DNA of 64,000 nt from the NCBI RefSeq assembly GCF_000577615.1, contig NZ_CBXX010000001.1:346598-410597 (forward strand). Direction: 5' to 3'. Position 1 is the stretch's first letter. Every line of letters begins with the position of its first letter. The notes under the pieces are model-generated. The model did not search any database. It worked only from the letters and a program-made list of their open reading frames with translations, and was not told the DNA's origin. Positions 1 through 7,875 of the stretch are shown here, one piece after another. This stretch comes from Herbaspirillum sp. RV1423 (GTDB lineage: Bacteria; Pseudomonadota; Gammaproteobacteria; Burkholderiales; Burkholderiaceae_D). A program made the translations under genes and the position numbers.

Positions 1-2
1 CC

Positions 3-191
3 GTGTACCGCGATTCGGCGGCACTGATGATCGACCACGGTCACGAAGGTCCGCTGGGCCAGGCGTCGGCTGCCTGCATGGCGGACTATGTGGTGGTCGA
101 CATGGTGGCGGAAGCAGCAAGCGGCGCCAAGACCGTCCAGCAGGCGATCGATCGTGCTGCCGAGCGAGCCAAGCGCTTCTACAAGGCGTAA
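3..191 (+). CDS. ABC sugar transporter substrate-binding protein, C-terminal fragment
   Basis: Only the last 62 residues are in the window; the reading frame runs in from the left edge, so the apparent GTG at 3 is not the start. The stretch around PLGQASAACMADYVVVDMV and the basic helix ending RAKRFYKA resemble the C-terminus of periplasmic solute-binding proteins of the MalE/UgpB class. Two MalF/MalG-type permeases follow 116 bp downstream in the same direction, which supports the call. The protein would bind a sugar or polyol in the periplasm and deliver it to the permease pair. The substrate cannot be told from this fragment. Confidence 0.7.
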   Translation: MYRDSAALMIDHGHEGPLGQASAACMADYVVVDMVAEAASGAKTVQQAIDRAAERAKRFYKA

Positions 192-307
192 CAACCTGCT
201 GCCGGCCGCGGCCTTGCCGCGACCGGCGCATGGAGCAAAACATGCATGCGCGGCGCGTCGCCTGACGTCGCCACGCATGCAGTCATCACGCTTAACGAGG
301 TCTGCTT

Positions 308-1207
308 ATGTTATCCCGCATGCTGAACAACCGTAATGTGCTGGGCGTCCTGTTCATGGCGCCCGCTGTGTTACTGCTTGTCATTTTCCTGACTTACCCG
401 CTGGGGCTGGGCATCTGGCTCGGCTTTACCGATACCAAGATCGGCGGCGAAGGCAGCTTCATCGGACTGGACAACTATTCTTACCTGCTCGGCGACTCGC
501 TGGCGCAGTTGTCGCTGTTCAATACGCTGTTCTACACCATCACCGCCAGCATCCTGAAGTTCGTGCTCGGTCTGTGGCTGGCGATCCTGCTGAACAAGAA
601 CCTCCCGATCAAATCCTTCTTCCGCGCCATCGTGCTGCTGCCGTGGATCGTGCCGACCGCCCTGTCGGCACTGGCGTTCTGGTGGATGTACGACTCGCAG
701 TTTTCCGTGATCAGTTGGTCGCTGATGAAGATGGGCCTGATCGATCATTACATCGACTTCCTCGGCGAGCCCTGGCTGGCGCGGATTTCCACCGTGATCG
801 CCAACGTCTGGCGCGGCATTCCGTTCGTCGCCATCTCGCTGCTGGCCGGCCTGCAGACGATCTCGCCTTCGCTGTATGAAGCGGCCGCGATCGACGGCGC
901 CAAGCCGTGGCAGCAGTTCCGCTACGTCACGCTGCCGCTGCTGACGCCGATCATCGCGGTGGTGATGACGTTCTCGGTGCTGTTCACCTTCACCGACTTC
1001 CAGTTGATCTACGTGCTCACGCGCGGCGGCCCGCTCAATGCCACGCACCTGATGGCGACGCTGTCGTTCCAACGGGCCATCCCCGGCGGCTCGCTCGGCG
1101 AAGGCGCGGCGCTGGCAACCTACATGATTCCTTTCCTGCTCGCGGCCATCATGTTTTCGTACTTCGGCCTGCAACGTCGCGGCTGGCAACAAGGAGGTGA
1201 CAAATGA
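308..1207 (+). CDS. ABC sugar transporter permease, MalF/UgpA type
   Basis: A 299-residue inner-membrane permease with about six hydrophobic segments. The cytoplasmic EAA loop that contacts the ATPase is visible as EAAAIDGAKPWQQFRYVTLP near residues 190-208, typical of binding-protein-dependent carbohydrate permeases. The ATG at 308 follows a GAGG ribosome site. The stop overlaps the start of the next permease by four bases (ATGA), so the two are translationally coupled. No ABC ATPase gene lies in the window next to the pair; it may lie upstream or be shared with another system. The sugar is unknown. Confidence 0.9.
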   Translation: MLSRMLNNRNVLGVLFMAPAVLLLVIFLTYPLGLGIWLGFTDTKIGGEGSFIGLDNYSYLLGDSLAQLSLFNTLFYTITASILKFVLGLWLAILLNKNLPIKSFFRAIVLLPWIVPTALSALAFWWMYDSQFSVISWSLMKMGLIDHYIDFLGEPWLARISTVIANVWRGIPFVAISLLAGLQTISPSLYEAAAIDGAKPWQQFRYVTLPLLTPIIAVVMTFSVLFTFTDFQLIYVLTRGGPLNATHLMATLSFQRAIPGGSLGEGAALATYMIPFLLAAIMFSYFGLQRRGWQQGGDK

Positions 1208-2088
1208 GCAAAAAATCAAAAGACCAGCAGCAGGAAACCCAGGGCATGGATTTCCTGCAATCGATGCCGCGGCGCTGGATCACGACCTATATTCCGCTGG
1301 GCATTTTCGTGTTCGTGCTGCTGTTCCCGTTCTACTGGATGGTGATCACGGCGTTCAAGCCCGACAACGAACTGCTGCGCCAGACCGGCAATCCGTTCTG
1401 GGTGGTGGCGCCGACGCTGGCCCACTTCAAGAAACTGCTGTTTGAAACCCAGTATCCGGCCTGGCTGCTCAACACCGTGATCGTGTCGGTGGTGTCGACG
1501 TTCGCCTCGCTGGCGGCCAGCGTATTCGCCGCCTATGCGATCGAACGGCTGCGCTTCCAGGGCTCCAAGCAGGTCGGCCTGGGCATCTTCCTGGCCTACC
1601 TGATCCCGCCGTCGATCCTGTTCATTCCGCTGGCGGCGATCGTGTTCAAGCTGGGCCTGTTCGATACGCGCTGGGCCCTGATCCTGACCTATCCGACCTT
1701 CCTGATCCCGTTCTGCACCTGGCTGCTGATGGGCTACTTCCGCTCGATTCCCTATGAACTGGAAGAGTGCGCGCTGATCGACGGCGCCACGCGTTGGGAA
1801 ATCCTGATCAAGATCATCCTGCCGCTGGCGGTGCCGGGATTGATCTCGGCCGGCATCTTCGCCTTCACGCTGTCGTGGAACGAGTTCATCTACGCGCTGA
1901 CCTTCATCTCCTCGTCCGAAGTGAAGACGGTGCCGGTGGGCATCGTGACCGAGCTGGTCGACGGCGACGTCTACCACTGGGGTGCGCTGATGGCCGGCGC
2001 GCTGCTGGGTTCGCTGCCGGTGGCGGTGGTGTATTCCTTCTTCGTGGAATACTACGTGTCGGGCATGACCGGGGCGGTCAAGGAATAG
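1204..2088 (+). CDS. ABC sugar transporter permease, MalG/UgpE type
   Basis: A 294-residue permease, the second half of a heterodimeric channel with the preceding gene. It has an N-terminal cytoplasmic tail, six hydrophobic segments and an EAA-like loop (EECALIDGATRWEILIKIIL, about residues 188-207). A very strong Shine-Dalgarno AAGGAGGTGA at 1191-1200 lies inside the 3' end of the preceding gene, and the ATG at 1204 overlaps that gene's stop. A terminator hairpin follows at 2105-2142, so this is the last gene of the transport operon. Confidence 0.9.
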   Translation: MSKKSKDQQQETQGMDFLQSMPRRWITTYIPLGIFVFVLLFPFYWMVITAFKPDNELLRQTGNPFWVVAPTLAHFKKLLFETQYPAWLLNTVIVSVVSTFASLAASVFAAYAIERLRFQGSKQVGLGIFLAYLIPPSILFIPLAAIVFKLGLFDTRWALILTYPTFLIPFCTWLLMGYFRSIPYELEECALIDGATRWEILIKIILPLAVPGLISAGIFAFTLSWNEFIYALTFISSSEVKTVPVGIVTELVDGDVYHWGALMAGALLGSLPVAVVYSFFVEYYVSGMTGAVKE

Positions 2089-2104
2089 ATATTCCCGCTC
2101 AAAA

Positions 2105-2142
2105 GAAAACGGCTGGCGTCTTGCGATGCCGGCCGTTTTTCC
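2105..2142. terminator. Bidirectional Rho-independent terminator
   Basis: AAAACGGCTGGCGTC pairs with GATGCCGGCCGTTTT around a four-base loop, with two G-U wobbles and a T tract after it. The A tract before it supplies the T run for the opposite strand. It lies between the convergent permease and dienelactone hydrolase genes. Confidence 0.8.
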
Positions 2143-2160
2143 TTGCAGCGTCAATGCGGA

Positions 2161-2931
2161 TCAGGCGAGTTTTTCCGCGAAGAAGTTCTTCAATGCCGCC
2201 GAAGCGCGCTCGGCGGTGGGACGGTGATAAAAGAATCCCGGGTTGTTGGCTTCCGGATCGGTGAAGGAATGGCCGGCCTGGCCGTAGCAGACCACTTGCC
2301 AGTCCAGCTTGGCGGCGCTGACTTCATCGATGAAGGCATTGACCTGCTCGCGCGGCACCGATGGATCCTGAATGCCGTGCAGGACCAGGATCGCGCCCTT
2401 GATGTTCTGCGCATCTTGCGGATTCGGCGTATCGAGCGCGCCGTGCAGCGACGCGAACGCATTGACGGCCGCGCCCGAGCGCGCCAGTTCCAGCGTCGCC
2501 GTACCGCCGAAGCAGAAACCGCATGCGCCCAGCTTGCCGTTCAGCTTGACCTTGTCCTGCCCCTTGAATGCATCGAGCGCGGCGTTCATGCGTTTGCGCA
2601 GTTCTGCGCGCTCTTTCTTCAGCGGGATGATCGCCGCAAGCGCCTCGTCGGCATTCTTCGGACGCACGGTCTTGCCGTACACGTCGGCCACCAGCAGCGC
2701 CTGCGCCGGACCGACCGTACCGGCCGCAACTTCCAGCGTCTTCTGGCTGATGCCGAAGAAGTTGGGTACGGCAAGCACGCCGGCGACCGGCGCCGTGTTC
2801 TTTTTGTTGAACAGCAACACGCTTTCATATTCGACGCCGTCGAGCTGATGGCTGATCAGCTCGATGCCGAGGTCGGCGGCGGGAACGCCGAATTTTGCCG
2901 CGATGGCTGCCGGGTCAAAATGGTGACTCAT
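2161..2931 (-). CDS. Dienelactone hydrolase family protein
   Basis: A 256-residue alpha/beta hydrolase. The Cys-Asp-His triad of the dienelactone hydrolase family is in place: Cys140 in GFCFGG, Asp189 in GIQDPSVP and His221 in GQAGHSF. Family members hydrolyse lactones or esters in the cytoplasm; there is no signal peptide, and the true substrate is not evident. I chose the ATG at 2931 because AGGAG precedes it; an upstream in-frame extension has no ribosome site and an unlikely composition. The gene is divergent from a MerR regulator about 195 bp away, but a shared control is not proven. Confidence 0.85.
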   Translation of the reverse strand: MSHHFDPAAIAAKFGVPAADLGIELISHQLDGVEYESVLLFNKKNTAPVAGVLAVPNFFGISQKTLEVAAGTVGPAQALLVADVYGKTVRPKNADEALAAIIPLKKERAELRKRMNAALDAFKGQDKVKLNGKLGACGFCFGGTATLELARSGAAVNAFASLHGALDTPNPQDAQNIKGAILVLHGIQDPSVPREQVNAFIDEVSAAKLDWQVVCYGQAGHSFTDPEANNPGFFYHRPTAERASAALKNFFAEKLA

Positions 2932-3088
2932 TCGATCTTCTCCTGAACAATAGATAACGAAAGCCCGATGCCATCTGCACACCCGGCTTTCCTGCGAAAA
3001 CCGGTATCTTTGCATAGCTGAAAAAAGTTTGCTGGCGGTGGCCGCGCGGCCTTCCATGCGCTTTTCATGAAAAGGTTCATAATCCCCC

Positions 3089-3119
3089 TTGACTTAGAGC
3101 GCACTCGAACTTCTAGACT
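3089..3119 (+). promoter_or_regulatory. MerR-type promoter with 19-bp spacer and operator dyad
   Basis: TTGACT at 3089-3094 and TAGACT at 3114-3119 are separated by 19 bp, the long spacer typical of promoters untwisted by MerR-family activators. An imperfect palindrome TTAGAGCGCACTCGAA (3094-3109, 12 of 16 positions symmetric) occupies the spacer. The predicted transcription start falls at or next to the ATG at 3127, implying a leaderless or nearly leaderless mRNA. Confidence 0.7.
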
Positions 3120-3126
3120 GCCTGCC

Positions 3127-3630
3127 ATGACCACTTCCCTGACCATACAGCAAGCCGCCGCCGCTACCGGATTGTCGGTGCATACCCTGCGCTATTACGA
3201 GCGCATCGGCTTGCTGGATCCGGTAACACGCAAGGACAACAGCCATCGGCTGTATCGGGAGGAAGACCTCCTCTGGATCGGCTTTCTCCTGAAGCTGCGT
3301 TCGACCGGCCTGCCAATCCGCGACATGCTGCGCTATGCGGAATTGCGCCGGCAAGGCGACACCAGGGACAGTGTGTCTGCACGGAAAGCCTTGCTGGAAC
3401 AGCATACGCACACCGTGGAACAGACGCTCGCCGAACTGCAAAGCAACCTGACTGTCCTGCACAAGAAAATCGCCTTGTACGAAGCCATGGAAGCCGCGCC
3501 GCCGACCGACGTCGTCACGCAACCGCTGCCACCGCAGCCATCTCACGAGGACGCTCCCAATGAACACAGCAACAACATCCGCACCAGGAAAACCGGCGAC
3601 GCACGTCGGAACACGCAAGCTCGGCGCTGA
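3127..3630 (+). CDS. MerR family transcriptional regulator
   Basis: A 167-residue regulator. Its N-terminal winged helix-turn-helix carries the MerR signature ([16 protein letters not shown], about residues 14-29), followed by the second DNA-contact region with [10 protein letters not shown] and a long dimerising coiled coil. I chose the internal ATG at 3127 over the upstream in-frame ATG at 3067 because family members begin with [15 protein letters not shown] sequence just before the helix-turn-helix, and because the promoter at 3089-3119 lies inside the longer frame. Its 3' end overlaps the aldo/keto reductase start by 71 bp, so the reductase is probably its target. No conserved metal-binding cysteines are visible, so a metal ligand is unlikely. 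Confidence 0.85.
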   Translation: MTTSLTIQQAAAATGLSVHTLRYYERIGLLDPVTRKDNSHRLYREEDLLWIGFLLKLRSTGLPIRDMLRYAELRRQGDTRDSVSARKALLEQHTHTVEQTLAELQSNLTVLHKKIALYEAMEAAPPTDVVTQPLPPQPSHEDAPNEHSNNIRTRKTGDARRNTQARR

Positions 3631-4594
3631 CGGACCGACCGTTTCGGCCATCGGCCTGGGCTGCATGGGCATGAGCGATTTCTATTCGAATCGCGACGAC
3701 GCCGAATCGATCGCCACCATCCATCGCGCACTGGAACTCGGCATCAATTTCCTCGATACCTCCGACATGTACGGACCGTACACCAACGAAGAACTGATCG
3801 CCAAAGCCATCAAGGGCAAACGCGACCAGGTCTTCATCGCCACCAAGTTCGGCATCGTGCGCGATCCGGCCAATCCGGCCGCGCGCGGCGTCAACGGTAC
3901 ACCCGACTACATCCGCAGATCGGTCGAGGGCAGTCTGAAGCGTCTCGGCATCGAGACCATCGATCTGTACTACCAGCATCGCATCGACCGCAGCACGCCG
4001 ATCGAAGAAACCGTCGGCGCGCTGGCCGAACTGGTCAAGGCCGGCAAGATACGTTACATCGGCTTGTCAGAAGCGTCGTCGCAGACGCTCGAACGCGCCG
4101 ACAAAGTACACAAGATCACCGCGCTGCAAAGCGAGTACTCGTTGTGGACGCGCGACCCCGAGCGGGATGTGCTGGCGACCTGCAAAAAGCTGAGCATCGG
4201 CTTCGTGCCATACAGCCCGCTGGGCCGCGGTTTCCTGACCGGCGCCATCACGCGCCCGGACCAGTTTGCCGAAGACGACTACCGTCGCCATAGCCCGCGT
4301 TTCCAGGGCGAGAACTTTGCGAAGAACCTGCTGCTGGTCGAGAAGGTAAAAGAACTGGCGGCACGCTATCAATGCTCGCCGTCGCAACTGGCGCTGGCCT
4401 GGGTCCTGGCGCAAGGCGACCATATCGTGCCGATCCCCGGCACCAAACGCCGTAAATATCTGGAAGAAAACAGCGGCGCGCTGGCGGTGGAACTGACGGC
4501 GGCGCATCTGGAAGAACTGAACCGCCTGTTCCCTGCCGATGCAGCCAGCGGCGAGCGTTATACCGAGGAAGGCATGCGTATTCTGAACGGTTGA
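3560..4594 (+). CDS. Aldo/keto reductase
   Basis: A 344-residue NADPH-dependent oxidoreductase of the AKR (beta/alpha)8-barrel family. The catalytic tetrad is visible: Asp and Tyr in [15 protein letters not shown], Lys in VFIATKFG and His in YYQHRIDRS. The cofactor-binding end has [13 protein letters not shown]. It probably reduces aldehydes or ketones in the cytoplasm. The ATG at 3560 has GAGGA eight bases upstream, inside the MerR coding region; the overlap suggests co-transcription and control by that regulator. A hairpin follows at 4620-4653. Confidence 0.9.
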   Translation: MNTATTSAPGKPATHVGTRKLGADGPTVSAIGLGCMGMSDFYSNRDDAESIATIHRALELGINFLDTSDMYGPYTNEELIAKAIKGKRDQVFIATKFGIVRDPANPAARGVNGTPDYIRRSVEGSLKRLGIETIDLYYQHRIDRSTPIEETVGALAELVKAGKIRYIGLSEASSQTLERADKVHKITALQSEYSLWTRDPERDVLATCKKLSIGFVPYSPLGRGFLTGAITRPDQFAEDDYRRHSPRFQGENFAKNLLLVEKVKELAARYQCSPSQLALAWVLAQGDHIVPIPGTKRRKYLEENSGALAVELTAAHLEELNRLFPADAASGERYTEEGMRILNG

Positions 4595-4619
4595 TCCTGA
4601 GCAAAACGAGCCAAAAGAA

Positions 4620-4653
4620 AATATGGCCGGCATCTCATGATGCCGGCCATATT
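4620..4653. terminator. Perfect 15-bp inverted repeat, probable terminator
   Basis: AATATGGCCGGCATC and GATGCCGGCCATATT pair perfectly around TCAT. The downstream side has no strong T run, but the A-rich stretch before the stem gives one on the minus strand. It ends the merR-reductase unit. Confidence 0.65.
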
Positions 4654-4803
4654 GCGTAAATTGCTGGCAGGAATGCCTCGCGCAAATTGAGATTAAATTG
4701 AAACAACATCCGCTATCCCTGCATAAATTTGAGTTGTATTATTGACCACTGCACCGTAGTTCCGGGGTACCGAGTGAAATGTTCAATTTATTAGGGGGCA
4801 TGT

Positions 4804-5739
4804 ATGTCGGAAACAAAAAAATACCGTCTGGTGACGCGCAGCGACTTTGATGGCTTGGTGTGCGCAGTCCTGTTGAAGCATCTGAACATGATCGACGAGA
4901 TTCTGTTTGTACATCCGAAAGATATGCAGGATGGAAAAATTGCCGTCAGCGACAACGACATTACGACCAATCTGCCATTCGTGCCGGGCGTTCATATCGC
5001 GTTCGATCACCATTTGTCCGAAACCATACGCCACACCGGCGAGCGCAAAAATCACGTGATCCAACCCGCAGCCCCGTCGGCCGCGCGCGTGGTCTACGAT
5101 TATTACGGTGGCGAGAAGACATTCCCCGCGGCATGGGGCGACATGATGGCAGCCGTTGACAAGGGCGATGCGGCGCGCTTCAACGAACAGGAAATACTCA
5201 ACCCGCAGGGCTGGGATTTACTGAATTTCCTGATGGATGCACGCACCGGCCTGGGCCGTTTTCGCGATTTCCGCATTTCCAATTACAATTTGATGATGGA
5301 TTTGATCGAGCTGTGCAAAACGCACACGATCGATGAAATCATGGCTACGCCGGACGTCAAGGAACGCAAAGACCTGTATTTCGAGCACGCCGACAAATGC
5401 AAGGAACAAATCCGCCGCTGTGCCAGCGTGTACAAGAATCTGGTTGTACTGGACTTGCGCAATGAAGAAGTGATCTTCGCCGGCAATCGCTTCGTCATCT
5501 ATGCGATGTTTCCGCAAACAAATATTTCCATCCACGTCCTGTGGGGTCTGAAAAACCAGAATACTGTGTTCGCTACCGGAAAATCCATTCTGAACCGCAC
5601 CTCAAAAACCAACATCGGCGCGCTAATGCTGGAATACGGCGGCGGCGGACATGAAAACGCCGGCACATGCCAGATAGAGAATGAGCGCTCGGAAGAAGTG
5701 CTGAAAGCGCTGATCGCCCGTATAAACTCAGACGGCTAA
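4804..5739 (+). CDS. DHH family phosphoesterase
   Basis: A 311-residue protein with the DHH superfamily metal-binding motifs: DFDGLVCAVL near the N-terminus, FDHHLSE near residue 68, and the C-terminal DHHA1-type glycine motif GGGGHENAGTC near residue 280. The family cleaves phosphodiester or phosphoanhydride bonds (RecJ, NrnA, inorganic pyrophosphatases, exopolyphosphatase-like proteins). The substrate here is unknown: it is shorter than RecJ and has no RNA-binding extension. The ATG at 4804 follows AGGGGG. The gene is monocistronic, with a perfect hairpin at 5814-5843 after it. Confidence 0.8.
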   Translation: MSETKKYRLVTRSDFDGLVCAVLLKHLNMIDEILFVHPKDMQDGKIAVSDNDITTNLPFVPGVHIAFDHHLSETIRHTGERKNHVIQPAAPSAARVVYDYYGGEKTFPAAWGDMMAAVDKGDAARFNEQEILNPQGWDLLNFLMDARTGLGRFRDFRISNYNLMMDLIELCKTHTIDEIMATPDVKERKDLYFEHADKCKEQIRRCASVYKNLVVLDLRNEEVIFAGNRFVIYAMFPQTNISIHVLWGLKNQNTVFATGKSILNRTSKTNIGALMLEYGGGGHENAGTCQIENERSEEVLKALIARINSDG

Positions 5740-5813
5740 GCGAACATCTGTGCAATGTTCCCCGGCCATTCAGGCAAGACACCGGGGTGATGTGGGCAGC
5801 ACATTCATTCAAT

Positions 5814-5843
5814 GAGTCGTTCCTGCTTCAGCAGGAACGACTC
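5814..5843. terminator. Perfect 14-bp hairpin between convergent genes
   Basis: GAGTCGTTCCTGCT and AGCAGGAACGACTC pair around a two-base centre. It lies between the DHH gene and lpdA, which converge here, and probably ends transcription from one or both sides, although a long T run is missing. Confidence 0.6.
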
Positions 5844-5860
5844 GTGATGAAGTAATCCTC

Positions 5861-7642
5861 TTACTTCTTGCGCATCGGCGGCAAGTCGGTGCAGACGCCT
5901 TCGAACACTTCCGCCGCCATGCCGATCGATTCTCCCAGCGTCGGGTGAGGATGGATGGTCTTGCCGATGTCGACGGCGTCGGCGCCCATTTCGATGGCCA
6001 GGGCGATTTCGCCGATCATGTCGCCGGCGTGCGTGCCGACGATGCCGCCGCCGACGATGCGGTGCGTTTCAGCATCGAACAGCAGCTTGGTGAAACCTTC
6101 CGAGCGGGCATTGGCGACGGCGCGGCCCGAAGCGGCCCACGGGAAGTGGCCCTTCTCCAGCTTGATGCCCTTGGCCTTGGCTTCGTCTTCGGTGATGCCG
6201 ACCCACGCCACTTCCGGATCGGTGTAGGCTACCGAGGGAATGACGCTGGCGTCGAAGTGGCTCTTCTGCCCTGCCGCGGCTTCCGCGGCGACATGGGCTT
6301 CATGCACGGCCTTGTGCGCCAGCATCGGCTGGCCGACCAGGTCGCCGATGGCGAAGATGTGCGGCACGTTGGTGCGCATCTGGCTGTCGACCGGAATGAA
6401 GCCGCGATCGGTCACGGTCACGCCGGCCTTGTCGGCGGCGATCTTCTTGCCGTTCGGGCTGCGGCCGACGGCCACCAGCACCAGATCGTAGACTTGCGGT
6501 TCCGGCGCCTTGGCGCCTGCTTCGGCTGCCTCGAAGGTGACCTTGATGCCTTCCTTCAGCGCTTCGACGGCGACCGTCTTGGTCTTGAGCATGATGTTGT
6601 CGAAACGCTTTTCGTTGAACTTCTGCCAGACCTTGACCATGTCGCGGTCGGCGCCCTGCATCAGGCCGTCCATCATTTCGACGACGTCGATGCGCGCGCC
6701 CAGCGTGGAGTATACGGTCGCCATTTCCAGGCCGATGATGCCGCCGCCGATGACCAGCATGCGCTTTGGCACCTGGCGCAGTTCCAGCGCCCCGGTCGAG
6801 TCGACGATGCGGGGATCCTGGGGTACGAACGGCAGGTTCACCACCGACGAACCGGCGGCGATGATGGCTTGCTTGAACTTGACGGTCTTCTTGCTGCCGT
6901 CGACTGCAGTCACCTCGATGTGGTTGGCACCGACGAACTGGCCGACGCCCTGCACCACGTTGACCTTGCGCGCCTTGGCCATGCCGGACAGGCCGCCGGT
7001 CATGGTGCCGATGACTTTTTCCTTGTAGGCGCGCAGCTTGTCGATGTCGATTTGCGGCTTGGCGAATGTGACGCCGTGCGATGCCATCGCAGCAGCCTCA
7101 TCAATCACGGCGGCGACGTGCAGCAGCGCCTTCGACGGAATGCAACCGACGTTCAGGCAGACGCCGCCGAGAGTCGAATAGCGTTCGATCAGCACGGTGT
7201 TCATGCCCAGGTCGGCGGCGCGGAATGCGGCGGAATAGCCGCCGGGACCGGCGCCGAGCACCATCATGTCGCATTCGATATCGGCCGAGCCGCCGAAACT
7301 GGCAGCAACCGGAGCAGGTGTCGCCGCAGCGGAAGCTGCAGGTGCGGCAGGTGCAGCAGCCGGGGCCGGAGCGGCGGCAGGCGCGGGAGCCGCTGCCGCT
7401 TCGCCGCTGGCTTCCACCAGCAGCAAGACGGAGCCCTCGGCAACCTTGTCGCCGACCTTGACTTTCATTTCCTTGATCACGCCAGCGGTGCTGGACGGGA
7501 TTTCCATGCTGGCCTTGTCGGACTCGACAGTGATCAGCGATTGATCGACCTTGATGGTGTCGCCAACCTTGACCAGCAACTCGATCACTTCCACTTCCTT
7601 GAAATCGCCGATATCGGGGACTTTGACTTCGCTCAGACTCAT
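5861..7642 (-). CDS. lpdA: Dihydrolipoyl dehydrogenase (E3) with N-terminal lipoyl domain
   Basis: A 593-residue flavoprotein that reoxidises dihydrolipoamide on the pyruvate dehydrogenase complex and reduces NAD+. Residues 1-80 form a lipoyl domain with the lipoylation site ESDKAS; an Ala/Pro-rich flexible linker follows to about residue 115. The E3 core has a GAGPGG FAD motif, the redox disulfide in [13 protein letters not shown], a second GGGIIG NAD motif and a C-terminal HPHPTLGE with the catalytic His. The N-terminal lipoyl domain is common in betaproteobacterial and neisserial E3. GGAG precedes the ATG at 7642. It is third in the aceE-aceF-lpdA order, 233 bp after aceF. Confidence 0.95.
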   Translation of the reverse strand: MSLSEVKVPDIGDFKEVEVIELLVKVGDTIKVDQSLITVESDKASMEIPSSTAGVIKEMKVKVGDKVAEGSVLLLVEASGEAAAAPAPAAAPAPAAAPAAPAASAAATPAPVAASFGGSADIECDMMVLGAGPGGYSAAFRAADLGMNTVLIERYSTLGGVCLNVGCIPSKALLHVAAVIDEAAAMASHGVTFAKPQIDIDKLRAYKEKVIGTMTGGLSGMAKARKVNVVQGVGQFVGANHIEVTAVDGSKKTVKFKQAIIAAGSSVVNLPFVPQDPRIVDSTGALELRQVPKRMLVIGGGIIGLEMATVYSTLGARIDVVEMMDGLMQGADRDMVKVWQKFNEKRFDNIMLKTKTVAVEALKEGIKVTFEAAEAGAKAPEPQVYDLVLVAVGRSPNGKKIAADKAGVTVTDRGFIPVDSQMRTNVPHIFAIGDLVGQPMLAHKAVHEAHVAAEAAAGQKSHFDASVIPSVAYTDPEVAWVGITEDEAKAKGIKLEKGHFPWAASGRAVANARSEGFTKLLFDAETHRIVGGGIVGTHAGDMIGEIALAIEMGADAVDIGKTIHPHPTLGESIGMAAEVFEGVCTDLPPMRKK

Positions 7643-7691
7643 GTCTTTACTCCGTTATGTTCTGTTATTCGCTCAACGCTGTCAGGCTGTC

Positions 7692-7784
7692 GTCCCAGCG
7701 AACGCTGGGACCCAGTGACGTTGCGTTGTCAGGCGAGGCGCATTGATACGCGTCACGCCGCTGGGCTCCGGCTTGCGCCGGAGC
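7692..7784. repeat. REP-like palindromic repeat pair
   Basis: Two hairpins lie in the aceF-lpdA gap: GTCCCAGCG/CGCTGGGAC at 7692-7711 and GCTCCGGC/GCCGGAGC at 7765-7784. The first matches, in the opposite orientation, the repeat seen at 29420 and 34708. Such elements could cause RNA processing or differential expression within the pdh operon. Confidence 0.7.
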
Positions 7785-7799
7785 GACGAAATGACTTAC

Positions 7800-7855
7800 A
7801 GCAGCGACTTGCACAAATCGCCCAGCACTTTGGCCAGGTAAGCCGAGAAGCCTGC
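7800..7855 (-). pseudogene. Duplicated 3' end of aceF
   Basis: This stretch repeats the last ~56 bp of aceF (7880-7935) at an offset of exactly 80 bp, with about 85% identity by eye. It is on the same strand and keeps an equivalent TAA stop. Read in frame it gives AGFSAYLAKVLGDLCKSLL, against ARFSAYLAEVLGDLRKSLL in aceF. It has no start and is outside the functional gene, so it is a remnant of a tandem duplication or of a second aceF-like copy. Confidence 0.75.
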
Positions 7856-7875
7856 TCCTGTATGCGCTCGCGCAT

